A DNA stretch of 64,000 nt from Streptomyces sp. RKAG293 (GTDB lineage Bacteria > Actinomycetota > Actinomycetes > Streptomycetales > Streptomycetaceae): NCBI RefSeq assembly GCF_023701745.1, contig NZ_JAJOZB010000001.1, positions 8,479,001-8,543,000 of the forward strand. Reading direction: 5' to 3'. Positions within the stretch are counted from its first letter, which is position 1; every line of letters starts with the position of its first letter. The position numbers were made by a program, and so were the translations under genes. Below, piece by piece: positions 41,160 to 50,005 of this stretch. The notes below the pieces were generated by a model. That model ran no database searches. It was given only the letters and a program-made list of their open reading frames with translations, and was not told the DNA's origin.

Positions 41160-43158
41160 TCACCCGCCGACCGCCCGGCGCGTGACCCGCAGCAGGTACT
41201 CCCTGCGGTGGAGCGGATCGTGGTCCGACCGCGGCCGGTCGGGGACCGTGCCGCGGACCGGTTGGTAGTGGTCGAAGGCGCACTCGAGTACGCCTTCGCC
41301 GCGTGTCAGCGACGGCAGCTGCCGTTCCAGTGCGTGCACCGAGGCGGCCGGGATCTCACCCTCCAGCACATACGACGGGCCCCGGACCACCGAGGTCCGA
41401 GGTCCGCGGTACGGCCCGCAGTCGCGCGAGCACGGGCACCACCAGCCCGAACATGTCCGCGGGGATGTCCAGGCTGAACCGGTGCATCGGCTCGTACACC
41501 CGGCTCACCGCCTGCCGCAGCGCGCTCATCAACACCAGCGGCGTCAGGTTGCGGAAGTCCCCGGCGGTGCTCGACATGCTCTTGTCGAAGACGGCATGAG
41601 CGTGGCTCTGCCGGGCCGCGTAACCGGAATGCGTCATGGTGACCGTGCAGTCGGTGACCTGCCAGCCGTGGATTCCCTGCTCCAGCGTCGCCCTGACGGT
41701 CTCTTCGACCGCCGTGAAGAACGCGTACGGCATCGAGCCGAGTTCGACCTCCAGCCGGAACTCGACACCACTGCCGGCCGGAGCCGGATCGATGCGCAGT
41801 CCCACGGTGGCGAGGAACGGATTGGGATCGACATGGATGAACTCGGCGGCCGAGCCGGTGCCGACCGGCCGTTCGAGGTGGATCGTCGTCGTTTCGCGGA
41901 AGGAGACGTCGACGCCGAAGTCGTTCGCCAGAGTGGCCTGGATGACCTCCTTCTGCACTTCGCCGTAGAGCGAGACGGAGGTCTCCTGCCGCAGGTCGTC
42001 ATGGCGCAGGTCGATCAGCGGGTCCTGCTCCGCGAGTTGCGTCAGCGCGACGTGCAGTGCTCCTTTGTCGGCGGGGTGAAGCGGCGCGACGATGGTTTCC
42101 AGGGTCGGCGGGGCGAAGTGGTGACCGCCGGGTCGTGTCGCGCGCGGAACGCCGATGGCGTCACCGATGCGGACGTCGCCGATTCCCCACAGCTTGCCGA
42201 TCCGACCCGCGGTGACGGCGTCACCCGGGACGTCCGAGCCGCGCTCGTAGACGCTGAGCGCGGTGACCTTCCCCTCCTCGTTCCCGCGGAACAGCACGCG
42301 GTCCCGCACCCGCACCGTCCCCGAGAACATGCGGACATAGGCGATCTTCTCCCCGGCGGAACCCCGTTCGACCTTGAAGACGGTGCCCGAGACCGGACCG
42401 TCGGCATCGTCCTCGGCGGTGGGCAGCAGTTCGGTGATCCCGGAGATCAGCGCATCGACCCCCGCACCGGTGATCGCCGAGCCGAAGAACACCGGATGCA
42501 CCAGCGCCCGCTTCGTCTGCGCCGCGAGTTCGCCCCGGAGCCGTGGCCAGGAGAGCGCGGCCTCGTCGTCGACATACGCGGCCAGCAGCGCTTCGTCGTG
42601 ACCGGCGAGGAGGTCGACGAGTGCGGACCTGAAGTCGGCGTCGTCGTGGGGCCGGGACGTTGCGCCGCGCGTGCCGAGCGCGGTGGCCCGGCCCATGGAG
42701 ATGCTCGCCGGAGCGAGCTTCTCGGCGATGCCGCGGAGCACGCCGTCGTACCGGGCCCCACTGCGGTCGATCTTGTTGACGAAGATCAGCGTGGGAATCC
42801 CCAGCCGCTGCAGCGTGCGCATCAGCACCCGGGTCTGCGCCTGCACGCCCTCCACGGCGGAGATGATCAGCACGGCTCCGTCGAGCACGTTCAGCACCCG
42901 CTCCACCTCGGCGATGAAATCCGGGTGGCCGGGAGTATCGATCAGATTGACGGTGACGTCGTCGACGAGGAACGAGGCGACGGCGGACTTGATCGTGATG
43001 CCGCGCTGCCGTTCCAGCGACAGCGAATCGGTCTGCGTACTGCCGTCATCGACACTGCCGATCGTGTCGATGACGCCCGCGGCGTGCAGCAGCCGCTCGG
43101 TCAGGCTTGTCTTTCCGGCGTCAACATGCGCCAGGATTCCCAGGTTCAGTGTATGCAC
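41160..43158 (-). pseudogene. Otr(A)/TetM-type ribosomal protection protein gene, disrupted by a 7-bp duplication
   Basis: An EF-G-like GTPase: AHVDAGKTSL, RGITIKSAVA, DTPGHPDF, NKIDRSG, then domains II-IV with LLPTAEDDA, VERGSAGEKIAYVRMFSG and HSGYAARQSHAHAVFDKSMS. These features mark ribosomal-protection tetracycline-resistance proteins, closest in layout to Streptomyces Otr(A). At 41392-41405 the heptamer gaggtcc occurs twice in tandem. The second copy shifts the frame so that the product ends at 41356 after 600 codons. Removing one copy restores VVRGPSYVLEGEIPAASVHA and a C-terminus to 41160, 663 residues in all. The start is a GTG at 43158, with an overlapping upstream small frame. Confidence 0.88.
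41392..41405. repeat. Exact tandem duplication of a heptamer
   Basis: gaggtcc occurs twice back to back within the ribosomal-protection gene, and the extra 7 bases are out of frame. Confidence 0.9.
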
Positions 43159-43222
43159 TCGGTGTCATGTCCTTGAGATAGACGGCAATTCCCTCCTGGA
43201 TGGACATGAACGTTCCGCACAT
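43121..43222 (-). CDS. Leader peptide of the ribosomal-protection gene (33 residues)
   Basis: An ATG at 43222 preceded by aggag at good spacing opens a frame MCGTFMSIQEGIAVYLKDMT that ends at 43121. It overlaps the first 38 bases of the ribosomal-protection frame, whose own GTG start has only a weaker aagga site located inside the leader. This arrangement is typical of translational coupling or attenuation of tetracycline and macrolide resistance genes. The main uncertainty is whether the peptide is made; the ribosome-binding site is the chief evidence. Confidence 0.55.
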   Translation of the reverse strand: MCGTFMSIQEGIAVYLKDMTPSAYTEPGNPGAC

Positions 43223-43332
43223 AATCGGGACTCCTAGGTCGATGAGGTCGATCGGGCTGTCACAGGGCAGTGCAACAGACGGCCGCCCCGCAGGGCAACC
43301 GCTTTAACCACCGCCCGCGAAGCGCCGGAACG

Positions 43333-43367
43333 CCGACTGCCCACCGGCGAGGCCGGTGGGCAGTCGG
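43333..43367 (-). terminator. Terminator of the DUF805 gene
   Basis: A perfect 16-bp stem (43333-43348 with 43352-43367) and a 3-base loop lie 31 bases past the leftward stop at 43398. Confidence 0.82.
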
Positions 43368-43397
43368 AGGAATGCGGGCGGCGCCGGCCGCACATGG

Positions 43398-43769
43398 TCA
43401 GGCGAAGTGGGCGTCCTCCACCGGGACGGCCTTGGGGTTCGGGCCGTGCGCGTTCGTCCGCTGCTCACTGTCGGCGCTCAGCATCACCAGCAGGCAGATG
43501 AAGCCCGCGAACGGGATGAGCCCGATGAGCACCCACCAGCCTCGGCGCCCACTGTCGTGCAGCCGGCGGACGGTGACTCCCAACGTGGGGAGGAACGTGG
43601 GAACGGCGTACACCAATTCGATCCACGGCTGCGATCCGACCGCGAAGTCGATGATTGCCAGAGCGACGCCGATGACGGTGCTGAACAGGGTGAACATCCA
43701 GTATTCCCGGCACCGTGCGCGCCCGCCGAATACCGCGTATTTCTTGAGTACATCGAAGTAGTAGTGCAT
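43398..43769 (-). CDS. DUF805 membrane protein
   Basis: 123 residues. The N-terminal YYFDVLKKYAVFGGRARCREYW is the family signature, followed by three membrane helices (FTLFSTVIGVALAIIDFAVG, LVYAVPTFLPTLGVTV, WWVLIGLIPFAGFICLLVML) and the RRLHDSGRRGWW motif typical of DUF805/YhaH proteins. The C-terminal 25 residues are polar. Function is unknown; some homologues sit near stress or phage-related genes. It is a single gene with its own terminator. Confidence 0.9.
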   Translation of the reverse strand: MHYYFDVLKKYAVFGGRARCREYWMFTLFSTVIGVALAIIDFAVGSQPWIELVYAVPTFLPTLGVTVRRLHDSGRRGWWVLIGLIPFAGFICLLVMLSADSEQRTNAHGPNPKAVPVEDAHFA

Positions 43770-43895
43770 TTCGTCCCCCCATAGGACTGATAGGCCCGTC
43801 CTAGTGGATCAAGCCAGACGGGAGAACGATAGGGGGGTGATGTGCACGGGTCAAGGGGAAATGTCCCCCTGGTTGGGGTTCGGCCGGGACTGCGG

Positions 43896-46472
43896 TCACA
43901 GTCTCGGGTCGACCGGTTCGGACTCCAGGGCCAGGACCGCGAAGACCGCTTCGTGGACGCGCCACAGCGGTTCGCCCGCCGACAGCCGGTCCAGGGCCTC
44001 CAGGCCGAGCGCGTACTCGCGCAGCGCGAGCGAGCGCTTGTGGCCCAGGAAGCGGGAGCGCAGTTTGGTGAGGTTGTCCGGGCGGGTGTACTCGGGACCG
44101 TAGATGATCCGCAGGTACTCGCGGCCCCGGCACTTGATGCCGGGCTGGACGAGGCGCCCGTTCTCACCGCGCACCAGAGCCTGGAGCGGCTTGACGACCA
44201 TGCCCTCGCCGCCGGCGCCGGTCAGCTCCAGCCACCACTCGGTACCCGCCGCGACCGACTGCTCGTCGGCGGTGTCGACGATGAGCCGGCGGGTCGCCTG
44301 CAGCAGTCCCGTCGGGTCGTTGGAGACCAGACGGTCGATCAGGGTGAGCTGTTCGTCGTGCGGGAGCGCGGCGAGGCTGCGGCCCTGGGCGGCCAGGATC
44401 TGGAAGGGCGCGAGGCGCACCCCGTCCAGGCCCTCGGTCGGCCAGCAGTAGCGCCGGTACGCGTCGGTGAACGCGGCGGCGTCGGCGGCCCGGCTGCGCT
44501 GGCGCGCGAGCAGGTCCGACACCGCGGTGCCACGTGCCGACGCGGCCTCCAGGGCGGCGATCGCGCCCGGGAACACCGCGCCCGACGCGGCGCCCACGGC
44601 GGCGTACTGCCGGCGCAGCAGACCGGACGCCTTCAGCGACCACGGCATCAACTCGGCGTCGAGCAGCAGCCAGTCCGTCTCCAGCTCGTCCCACAGCCCG
44701 GCGGTCGTGACGGCTTCCCGTAGCCGGGCCAGGATCTGCTCGGTGACCGCCGGGTCGTCGAAGAACGGACGCCCGGTGCGGGTGTGCAGCGCGCCGCTCA
44801 CCCCCGGTTCGGTGATCCCGAAGCGTGCCCGCGCCACCTCCGCGTCACGGCAGACCAGCGCCACCGCGCGCGAGCCCATGTGCTTCTCCTCGCACACCAC
44901 CTGGCGTACACCGTCTTCGCGGTAGGCCGCGAAGGCCTCGTGCGGGTGCTCCAGATACCCTTCCTCCCGCGAGGTCGCGCACGGCGACATCGTCGGCGGC
45001 AGGTAGGCGAGCAGCCGCGGGTCGACCGCGAACCGGCTCATGACCTCCAGCGCGGCGGCCGCGTTCTCCTCGCGGACCGCGACCCTGCCGTGCTGCGACG
45101 TCTCGACCGCGCGACGGCCCGCCACGTCGGCGAGGTCCAGCGGCCGGCCGTCCTGGCCGCCCGGTGTCTCGGTGACGAGCGGCTTCACCGGCTCGTACCA
45201 GACGCGCTCGGCCGGAACGTCGACGAGTTCGCGCTCGGGCCAGCGCAGCGCGGTCATCTTCCCGCCGAACACCGCGCCGGTGTCGAGGCAGATGGTGTTG
45301 TTGATCCACGACGTGTCGGGGACGGGCGTGTGCCCGTAGACGACGGTGGCGCGGCCCCGGTAGTCCTCGGCCCACGGGTAGCGGACGGGCAGGCCGAACT
45401 CGTCGGTCTCGCCCGTGGTGTCACCGTAGAGCGCGTGCGAGCGGACCCGGCCGGAGGTACGGCCGTGGTACTTCTCCGGCAGACCGGCGTGGCAGACCAC
45501 GAGCTTGCCCTCGTCGAGCACGTAGTGGCTGACGAGCGACTCGATGAACTCCAGCGCGCGGGCGCCGAACTCCGGCTCCTCCCCGGCGGTCTCCTCCAGC
45601 TGCTCGATGGTCTCGGCGAGCCCGTGCGTGTGCTGCACGTTGCGGCCCTTGAGGTAGCGGCCGAGCTTGTTCTCGTGGTTGCCCGGCACACACAGCGCCG
45701 AACCGGCGGCGACCATGCCCATGACGAGGCGCAGCACGCCGGGGCTGTCGGGACCGCGGTCGACGAGGTCGCCGACGAACACGGCGGTGCGCCCTAGCGG
45801 GTGCACGGCGCCCACCGGCCGGCCCGCCGCGTCCCGTTCCAGGGCGTAGCCGAGCTTGGTGAGCAGCGTCTCCAGCTCGGAACGGCAGCCGTGGATGTCA
45901 CCGATGATGTCGAACGGCCCGCTCAGGTGCCGCAGGTCGTTGTACCGGCGCTCCAGGACGATCTCGGCGTCGTCGATCTCCTCGGTACCGCGCAGGACAT
46001 GTACCTTGCGGAAGCCCTCACGCTCCAGCCCGCGCAGGGAGCGGCGCAGTTCGCGCTGGTGGCGCTGGACCACGTGCTTGGGCATGCCGGCCCGGTCGGG
46101 GCGCGCGGCGTTGCGCTCGGCGCAGATCTGCTCGGGCACGTCGAGGACGATGGCGATCGGCAGTACGTCGTACTGGCGTGCCAGGCCGATGAGCTGCTTG
46201 CGGCTCTCGCTCTGCACGCTGGTCGCGTCGATGACGGTCAGACGTCCGGCGGCGAGCCGCTTGCCCGCGATGTAGTGCAGCACCTCGAAGGCGTCACGGC
46301 TGGAACTCTGGTCGTTCTCGTCGTCGCTGACCAGGCCGCGGCAGAAGTCGGAGGACAGGATCTCGGTGGGCTTGAAGTGACGGGCCGCGAACGTCGACTT
46401 GCCGGAGCCGGTGGCTCCGATGAGGACCACGAGGGACAGGTCGGTCACGGGAAGTGTGCGCTTGCTGGTCAT
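43896..46472 (-). CDS. pnkp: Polynucleotide kinase-phosphatase of the Pnkp/Hen1 RNA repair system
   Basis: 858 residues from the ATG at 46472, overlapping the Hen1 stop in ATGA. It has the three-part Pnkp layout. First comes a 5' kinase with P-loop IGATGSGKST (residues 18-27). Next is a binuclear metallophosphatase with FDIIGDIHGC, FVGDLVDRGPDSP and CVPGNHENKL. Last is a ligase-type nucleotidyltransferase with the Lys of CEEKHMGSR. It heals the ends of RNAs cut by ribotoxins: 5'-OH phosphorylation, 2',3'-phosphate removal, and sealing with its partner Hen1. All catalytic motifs look intact. The two genes form one leftward unit. Confidence 0.93.
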   Translation of the reverse strand: MTSKRTLPVTDLSLVVLIGATGSGKSTFAARHFKPTEILSSDFCRGLVSDDENDQSSSRDAFEVLHYIAGKRLAAGRLTVIDATSVQSESRKQLIGLARQYDVLPIAIVLDVPEQICAERNAARPDRAGMPKHVVQRHQRELRRSLRGLEREGFRKVHVLRGTEEIDDAEIVLERRYNDLRHLSGPFDIIGDIHGCRSELETLLTKLGYALERDAAGRPVGAVHPLGRTAVFVGDLVDRGPDSPGVLRLVMGMVAAGSALCVPGNHENKLGRYLKGRNVQHTHGLAETIEQLEETAGEEPEFGARALEFIESLVSHYVLDEGKLVVCHAGLPEKYHGRTSGRVRSHALYGDTTGETDEFGLPVRYPWAEDYRGRATVVYGHTPVPDTSWINNTICLDTGAVFGGKMTALRWPERELVDVPAERVWYEPVKPLVTETPGGQDGRPLDLADVAGRRAVETSQHGRVAVREENAAAALEVMSRFAVDPRLLAYLPPTMSPCATSREEGYLEHPHEAFAAYREDGVRQVVCEEKHMGSRAVALVCRDAEVARARFGITEPGVSGALHTRTGRPFFDDPAVTEQILARLREAVTTAGLWDELETDWLLLDAELMPWSLKASGLLRRQYAAVGAASGAVFPGAIAALEAASARGTAVSDLLARQRSRAADAAAFTDAYRRYCWPTEGLDGVRLAPFQILAAQGRSLAALPHDEQLTLIDRLVSNDPTGLLQATRRLIVDTADEQSVAAGTEWWLELTGAGGEGMVVKPLQALVRGENGRLVQPGIKCRGREYLRIIYGPEYTRPDNLTKLRSRFLGHKRSLALREYALGLEALDRLSAGEPLWRVHEAVFAVLALESEPVDPRL

Positions 46473-47956
46473 GCGGCCGACTCCTCCTTCGGGGTCCGAG
46501 CGGTCTGAGTGATCTGCTGGAGGGTGAAGGCCGCCAGCTGCGTCGGCGGGCCGACCTCGGGGTCGTCGGGTCCCACCGGGACGTACACCACGTCGTACCC
46601 GTGCCGCCGTGCGACGCGGTCCGCCCACTCGCGGAACTCCGCGCGCGTCCACTCGAACCGGTGGTCCGCGTGCCGGACGTGTCCCGCGGGCAGCGTCTCC
46701 CAACGCACGTTGTACTCGGAGTTCGGCGTCGTGACGACGACGGTTCCGGGCCGGGCGGCGCCGAAGACGGCGTACTCCAGGGCCGGCAGCCGCGGCAGGT
46801 CGAGGTGTTCGATCACCTCGCTGAGCACAGCGGCGTCATAGCCCTTGAGCCGGGTGTCGGTGTACGTCAGTGAGCCCTGCAGCAGCTTGACGCGGGCGGC
46901 CCGGTGTTCTCCCATCTGCTCCAGACGCAGCCGGCGGGAAGCCGTGTGCAGCGCCCGCACCGATACGTCGACACCGACGATCTCGGTGAAGCGGACGTCC
47001 TTCAGCAGCTCGCCGACCAGCTGACCCTGCCCGCAGCCGAGGTCGAGTACCCGGGCCGCGCCCGCGGAGCGCAGCGCTCCGAGGATCGCGTCGCGCCGCT
47101 GGGCGGCCAGCGGCGCCGGCTTCTCCTCGGTGTCGGTGGTCTCGTCGACGGCGTTGTCGATCTCCTCGACCTCGATGTCGTCGGCGTCCGCGAGCCGGGC
47201 GAGCTCCAGGCGCTCCATGGCCTGGCGCGTCAGGGCCCAGCGGCGGGACAGATAGCGGCTGGCGATCAGCTGCTGCTCGGGGTGGTTCTCCAGCCAGCCC
47301 TCACCGAAGCGCAGCAGCTTGTCGACCTCGTCGGGCGAGATCCAGTAGTGCTTGGAGTCGTCCAGGACCGGCAGCAGGACATACAGGTGCCGCAGCGCGT
47401 CCGACAGCCGCAGCTCGCCCTCCAGCGTCAGCCGCACGTACCGCGAGTCGCCCCACTCGGGGAACTGCGGGTCCAGCGCGATGGGTTCGGCTCCGACGGT
47501 CCAGCCCAGCGGCTCGAACAGCGCCCGCACCAGGCCGGCGCCACCGCGGGCGGGCAGCACCGGCACCTCGATCCGCAGCGGCAGCGGGGCCGCGGCGCGC
47601 TCGGGGTGCGTGCGGCACTCTCCGCGCAGGGCGCTGGAGAACACCGTGCGCAGCGCGACGGCCAGCAGCGACGAGGCCGCGTACGGCCGGTCGTTCACAT
47701 ACTGCGCGAGCGCGGCGTCGGGCGCCCCGCCCCGGTCCTTGCCCTGGCCCTTGGCGCGACGCACCAGCGCCACCGGATCCACCTCCAGCAGGAGCGCGGC
47801 CGTGCAGATCTGTGCGGACGCCTCGGGGTAGAAGACGTGCGCGTCGCCGTAGGAGGTCGAGAAGGCCTGGGCCTTCTCCGGGTGCTTGTGCAGCAGGAAG
47901 CCGAGGTCCGTTGCGGGACGCTCGTCGTTGCCGGTGAGAGATATCGTCAGGAACAC
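46469..47956 (-). CDS. hen1: 3'-terminal RNA ribose 2'-O-methyltransferase Hen1
   Basis: 495 residues. The N-terminal half is the Pnkp-binding domain of bacterial Hen1 (MFLTISLTGNDERPATDLGF, HKHPEKAQAFSTSYGDAHVFYPEA). The C-terminal half is a methyltransferase with SAM motif ARVLDLGCGQGQLVGELL and the Mn-binding SEVIEHLDLPR, plus HADHRFEWTR with the last His. It 2'-O-methylates the 3' end of damaged RNA before ligation, protecting the repaired site from a second cut. It is the first gene of the pnkp-hen1 operon. An acidic linker joins the two halves (DADDIEVEEIDNAVDE). Confidence 0.94.
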   Translation of the reverse strand: MFLTISLTGNDERPATDLGFLLHKHPEKAQAFSTSYGDAHVFYPEASAQICTAALLLEVDPVALVRRAKGQGKDRGGAPDAALAQYVNDRPYAASSLLAVALRTVFSSALRGECRTHPERAAAPLPLRIEVPVLPARGGAGLVRALFEPLGWTVGAEPIALDPQFPEWGDSRYVRLTLEGELRLSDALRHLYVLLPVLDDSKHYWISPDEVDKLLRFGEGWLENHPEQQLIASRYLSRRWALTRQAMERLELARLADADDIEVEEIDNAVDETTDTEEKPAPLAAQRRDAILGALRSAGAARVLDLGCGQGQLVGELLKDVRFTEIVGVDVSVRALHTASRRLRLEQMGEHRAARVKLLQGSLTYTDTRLKGYDAAVLSEVIEHLDLPRLPALEYAVFGAARPGTVVVTTPNSEYNVRWETLPAGHVRHADHRFEWTRAEFREWADRVARRHGYDVVYVPVGPDDPEVGPPTQLAAFTLQQITQTARTPKEESAA

Positions 47957-48047
47957 ATGCTCGAGTATTGACGGGTTTACCCCCTGCCACCAGGCATTTT
48001 CGATGACGGAACGAACTCGGCGCCCTGGGCGCGGGACGGCCCGGCGG

Positions 48048-48491
48048 TCAGACGCTGCGGGCGATCCGTTCGAGCAGCGGGATGGCGGCGGCCAGTTGTG
48101 CCCGCTCGGCGGGCGTCAGTTCCTCGGAGATGGCCCGGGTCAGCCGCCGGGCGCGTTCCTTGTGGGCCCCCAACAGGCCTTCCCGTCCCGCATCGGTGAG
48201 CGAGAGCACGATCCGGCGGCCGTCGTCCGGGTCCGGGGCCCGGTCCACCAGTCCACGCTCCTGCAGCCCGGCGATGATCGTGGACATCGACTGCGGGCGG
48301 ATGCCCTCGCCCGCGGCGAGTTCGGCCGCCGCGGCCGGGCCTTCACGGCCGAGCCGCACCAGTACCGAGGTCTGCGACAGCGTCAGTTCGCCGTCCGGCT
48401 TCACCTGCCGCAGTCTGCGAACCATCGGCCCCAGACAGGCGCGCAGGTCCGCCGCGATGCGTGCCGCGTCACTCTGGATCATCACAGTCAT
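48048..48491 (-). CDS. MarR-family regulator
   Basis: 147 residues. A winged helix-turn-helix in the middle has TLSQTSVLVRLGREGPAAA, GIRPQSMSTIIAGLQERGLV and the wing PDPDDGRRIVLSLTDAG. It is flanked by long dimerisation helices (ADLRACLGPMVRRL; ARRLTRAISEELTPAERAQL). The first ATG at 48491 lacks a ribosome-binding site; the ATG at 48482 is an alternative, and the mRNA may be leaderless. It diverges from a dienelactone hydrolase gene over a 42-base gap that contains palindromic operator sequence. Confidence 0.9.
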   Translation of the reverse strand: MTVMIQSDAARIAADLRACLGPMVRRLRQVKPDGELTLSQTSVLVRLGREGPAAAAELAAGEGIRPQSMSTIIAGLQERGLVDRAPDPDDGRRIVLSLTDAGREGLLGAHKERARRLTRAISEELTPAERAQLAAAIPLLERIARSV

Positions 48492-48509
48492 CAGTATAAA
48501 CTGATCAGT
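48491..48509. promoter_or_regulatory. Palindromic operator between MarR and dienelactone hydrolase genes
   Basis: tcagtataaactga (inverted repeat TCAGT-ATAA-ACTGA) overlaps actgatcagt. The first base lies in the MarR start codon, and the site sits 25 bases before the divergent start at 48534. It is the likely MarR binding site for both genes. Confidence 0.62.
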
Positions 48510-48533
48510 TCTCCCTTATGATATAGGTGTTCC

Positions 48534-49277
48534 ATGAGTGATTCCCTGACTGCCGAAACCATCCGGATTACCGGGCACGGCGGCGACGAGATCGAGGCGT
48601 ACCTGGCCCGGCCCCAGGGCCAGGAGCGGCGCGGGGGCGTCATCGTCATCCACCACATGCCCGGCTACGACCGGGGCACCAAGGAGATCGTCCGCCGCTT
48701 CGCCGAGCTCGGCTACGACGCGATCTGCCCCAACCTCTACTTCCGCGAGGCGCCGGGCGCCGCTCCCGACGACGCGGCGGCGGTGGGCAGGGCGAACGGC
48801 GGAGTCCCGGACGCACGGCTGATCGGCGACGTCTCCGCCGCGGCGGCCCACCTGCGGGCGCTGCCCACCAGCAACGGCAAGGTCGGCGTCATCGGCTACT
48901 GCTCGGGCGGCCGGCAGAGTGTGCTGGCGGCCTGCAACCTGGACCTCGATGCCGCGGTGGACTGCTACGGCGCGTTCGTCACCGGCACCGTGCCGGCGGA
49001 GTTCCCGCTGCGGATCACCAACCTGGTCGGCCAGCTGCCCCGGCTCCGCGCTCCGCTGCTCGGGCTGTTCGGCGCCGAGGACACGTACCCCACCCCCGCG
49101 CAGGTGGCCGAACTGGGGCAGATCCTGACCGCCAACGGCAAGGACTTCGAGTTCCACAGCTACGAGGGCGCGGGCCACGCCTTCTTCTCGACGAACCGCC
49201 CCGCCTACAACGTGGCGGCGGCCAACGACGGCTGGGAACGCATCGCCGCCTTCTACGCCGACCACCTGGGGGCCTGA
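48534..49277 (+). CDS. Dienelactone hydrolase-family protein
   Basis: 247 residues. DLH motifs are present: GGVIVIHHMPGYDRGTKEIV, YDAICPNLYFRE, the nucleophile elbow VIGYCSGG with Cys as in true dienelactone hydrolases, GLFGAEDTYPTP and YEGAGHAFFSTNRP with the catalytic His. It hydrolyses cyclic or ester bonds; aromatic-compound breakdown or detoxification is likely. The following small DUF6295 gene begins 2 bases after its stop. Regulation by the divergent MarR protein is expected. Confidence 0.88.
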   Translation: MSDSLTAETIRITGHGGDEIEAYLARPQGQERRGGVIVIHHMPGYDRGTKEIVRRFAELGYDAICPNLYFREAPGAAPDDAAAVGRANGGVPDARLIGDVSAAAAHLRALPTSNGKVGVIGYCSGGRQSVLAACNLDLDAAVDCYGAFVTGTVPAEFPLRITNLVGQLPRLRAPLLGLFGAEDTYPTPAQVAELGQILTANGKDFEFHSYEGAGHAFFSTNRPAYNVAAANDGWERIAAFYADHLGA

Positions 49278-49279
49278 GC

Positions 49280-49546
49280 ATGTGCACCTACACCACCGTC
49301 AAGGACTCCGTCGACGGCAGCGCCAAGGGCCCGAACGGCTCCTGGTTCCATGTCACCGATGTGACGGTGTACTTCGACCACCCCGTGCACGCCATGGCCG
49401 AGCACACCCTCAACATCGACTTCGCGGACCCCGCCAAGGGCCCCTCGGCACGCGTCGCCCTCGAACTGACCGCGGATTCCGGCCGCCGCCTGATCGCCGC
49501 CCTCCAGGAAGCCCTGGCGGCGGTTCCGGCCGAGCTGGCGGTCTGA
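49280..49546 (+). CDS. DUF6295 small protein
   Basis: 88 residues, beginning MCTYTTVKDSVDGSAKGPNG and continuing with WFHVTDVTVYFDHPVHAMAE, NIDFADPAKGPSARVALELT and RRLIAALQEALAAV. This matches the small DUF6295 family, often found next to dienelactone hydrolase genes in actinobacteria. His and Cys residues near the N-terminus could bind metal. It is translationally linked to the hydrolase (2-base gap). No function is established. Confidence 0.75.
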   Translation: MCTYTTVKDSVDGSAKGPNGSWFHVTDVTVYFDHPVHAMAEHTLNIDFADPAKGPSARVALELTADSGRRLIAALQEALAAVPAELAV

Positions 49547-49555
49547 CGGTGCCCG

Positions 49556-49924
49556 TCAGCCGTGCGTGGTGTCGATGACGCAGAAGCGGTTGCCTTCCGG
49601 ATCGGCGAGCACGATGAAGTCCGCGTCATCCGGATAGGAGTCCCAGTCGACGCGTTCGGCGCCGAGCGCGACCAGCCGCTCGACCTCGGCGGCCTGGTCG
49701 GCCGCGTCGCCGGCGTAGAGGTCGAGATGGATACGCGGCTGGTCCTGGACCGGTGTCCCGCTGAGGCCGAGGGACAGCTGTGCCCCGGTGCCTTCCGCCG
49801 GTACCAGGACCACCCAGTCGTGCTCGGCCTCCTCGCGCGGTACGTATCCCAGGGCCTCCCTCCAGAAGGCCGCCGCGCGCGGCACGTTCGAGACACCCAG
49901 CACGATGGAGCCGATTCTCAGCAT
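49556..49924 (-). CDS. Single-domain VOC protein
   Basis: 122 residues from the ATG at 49924. IGSIVLGVSNVPRAAAFWREALGY, RIHLDLYAGDAADQAAEVERLVALGA and FIVLADPEGNRFCVIDT are the usual VOC strands and helix, with the His and Glu/Asp metal ligands in RIHLDL and DPEGNRF. Such single-module proteins are resistance or detoxification factors or isomerases. It converges on the DUF6295 gene with a 9-base gap. Substrate unknown. Confidence 0.87.
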   Translation of the reverse strand: MLRIGSIVLGVSNVPRAAAFWREALGYVPREEAEHDWVVLVPAEGTGAQLSLGLSGTPVQDQPRIHLDLYAGDAADQAAEVERLVALGAERVDWDSYPDDADFIVLADPEGNRFCVIDTTHG

Positions 49925-50005
49925 GGGCCGATTCTGGCAGTGGTCGGCAGTCGTCGGAGGCACCGGCACGACGGCCGAAGTCCCCGTCGCGTGAGGCTTC
50001 GGCGC

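Noticed and set aside
43270..43282. gtgcaacagacgg as a second IS6-like terminal sequence
   Set aside because: It shares only a few bases with ggctctgttgca, and no transposase or paired end is nearby.
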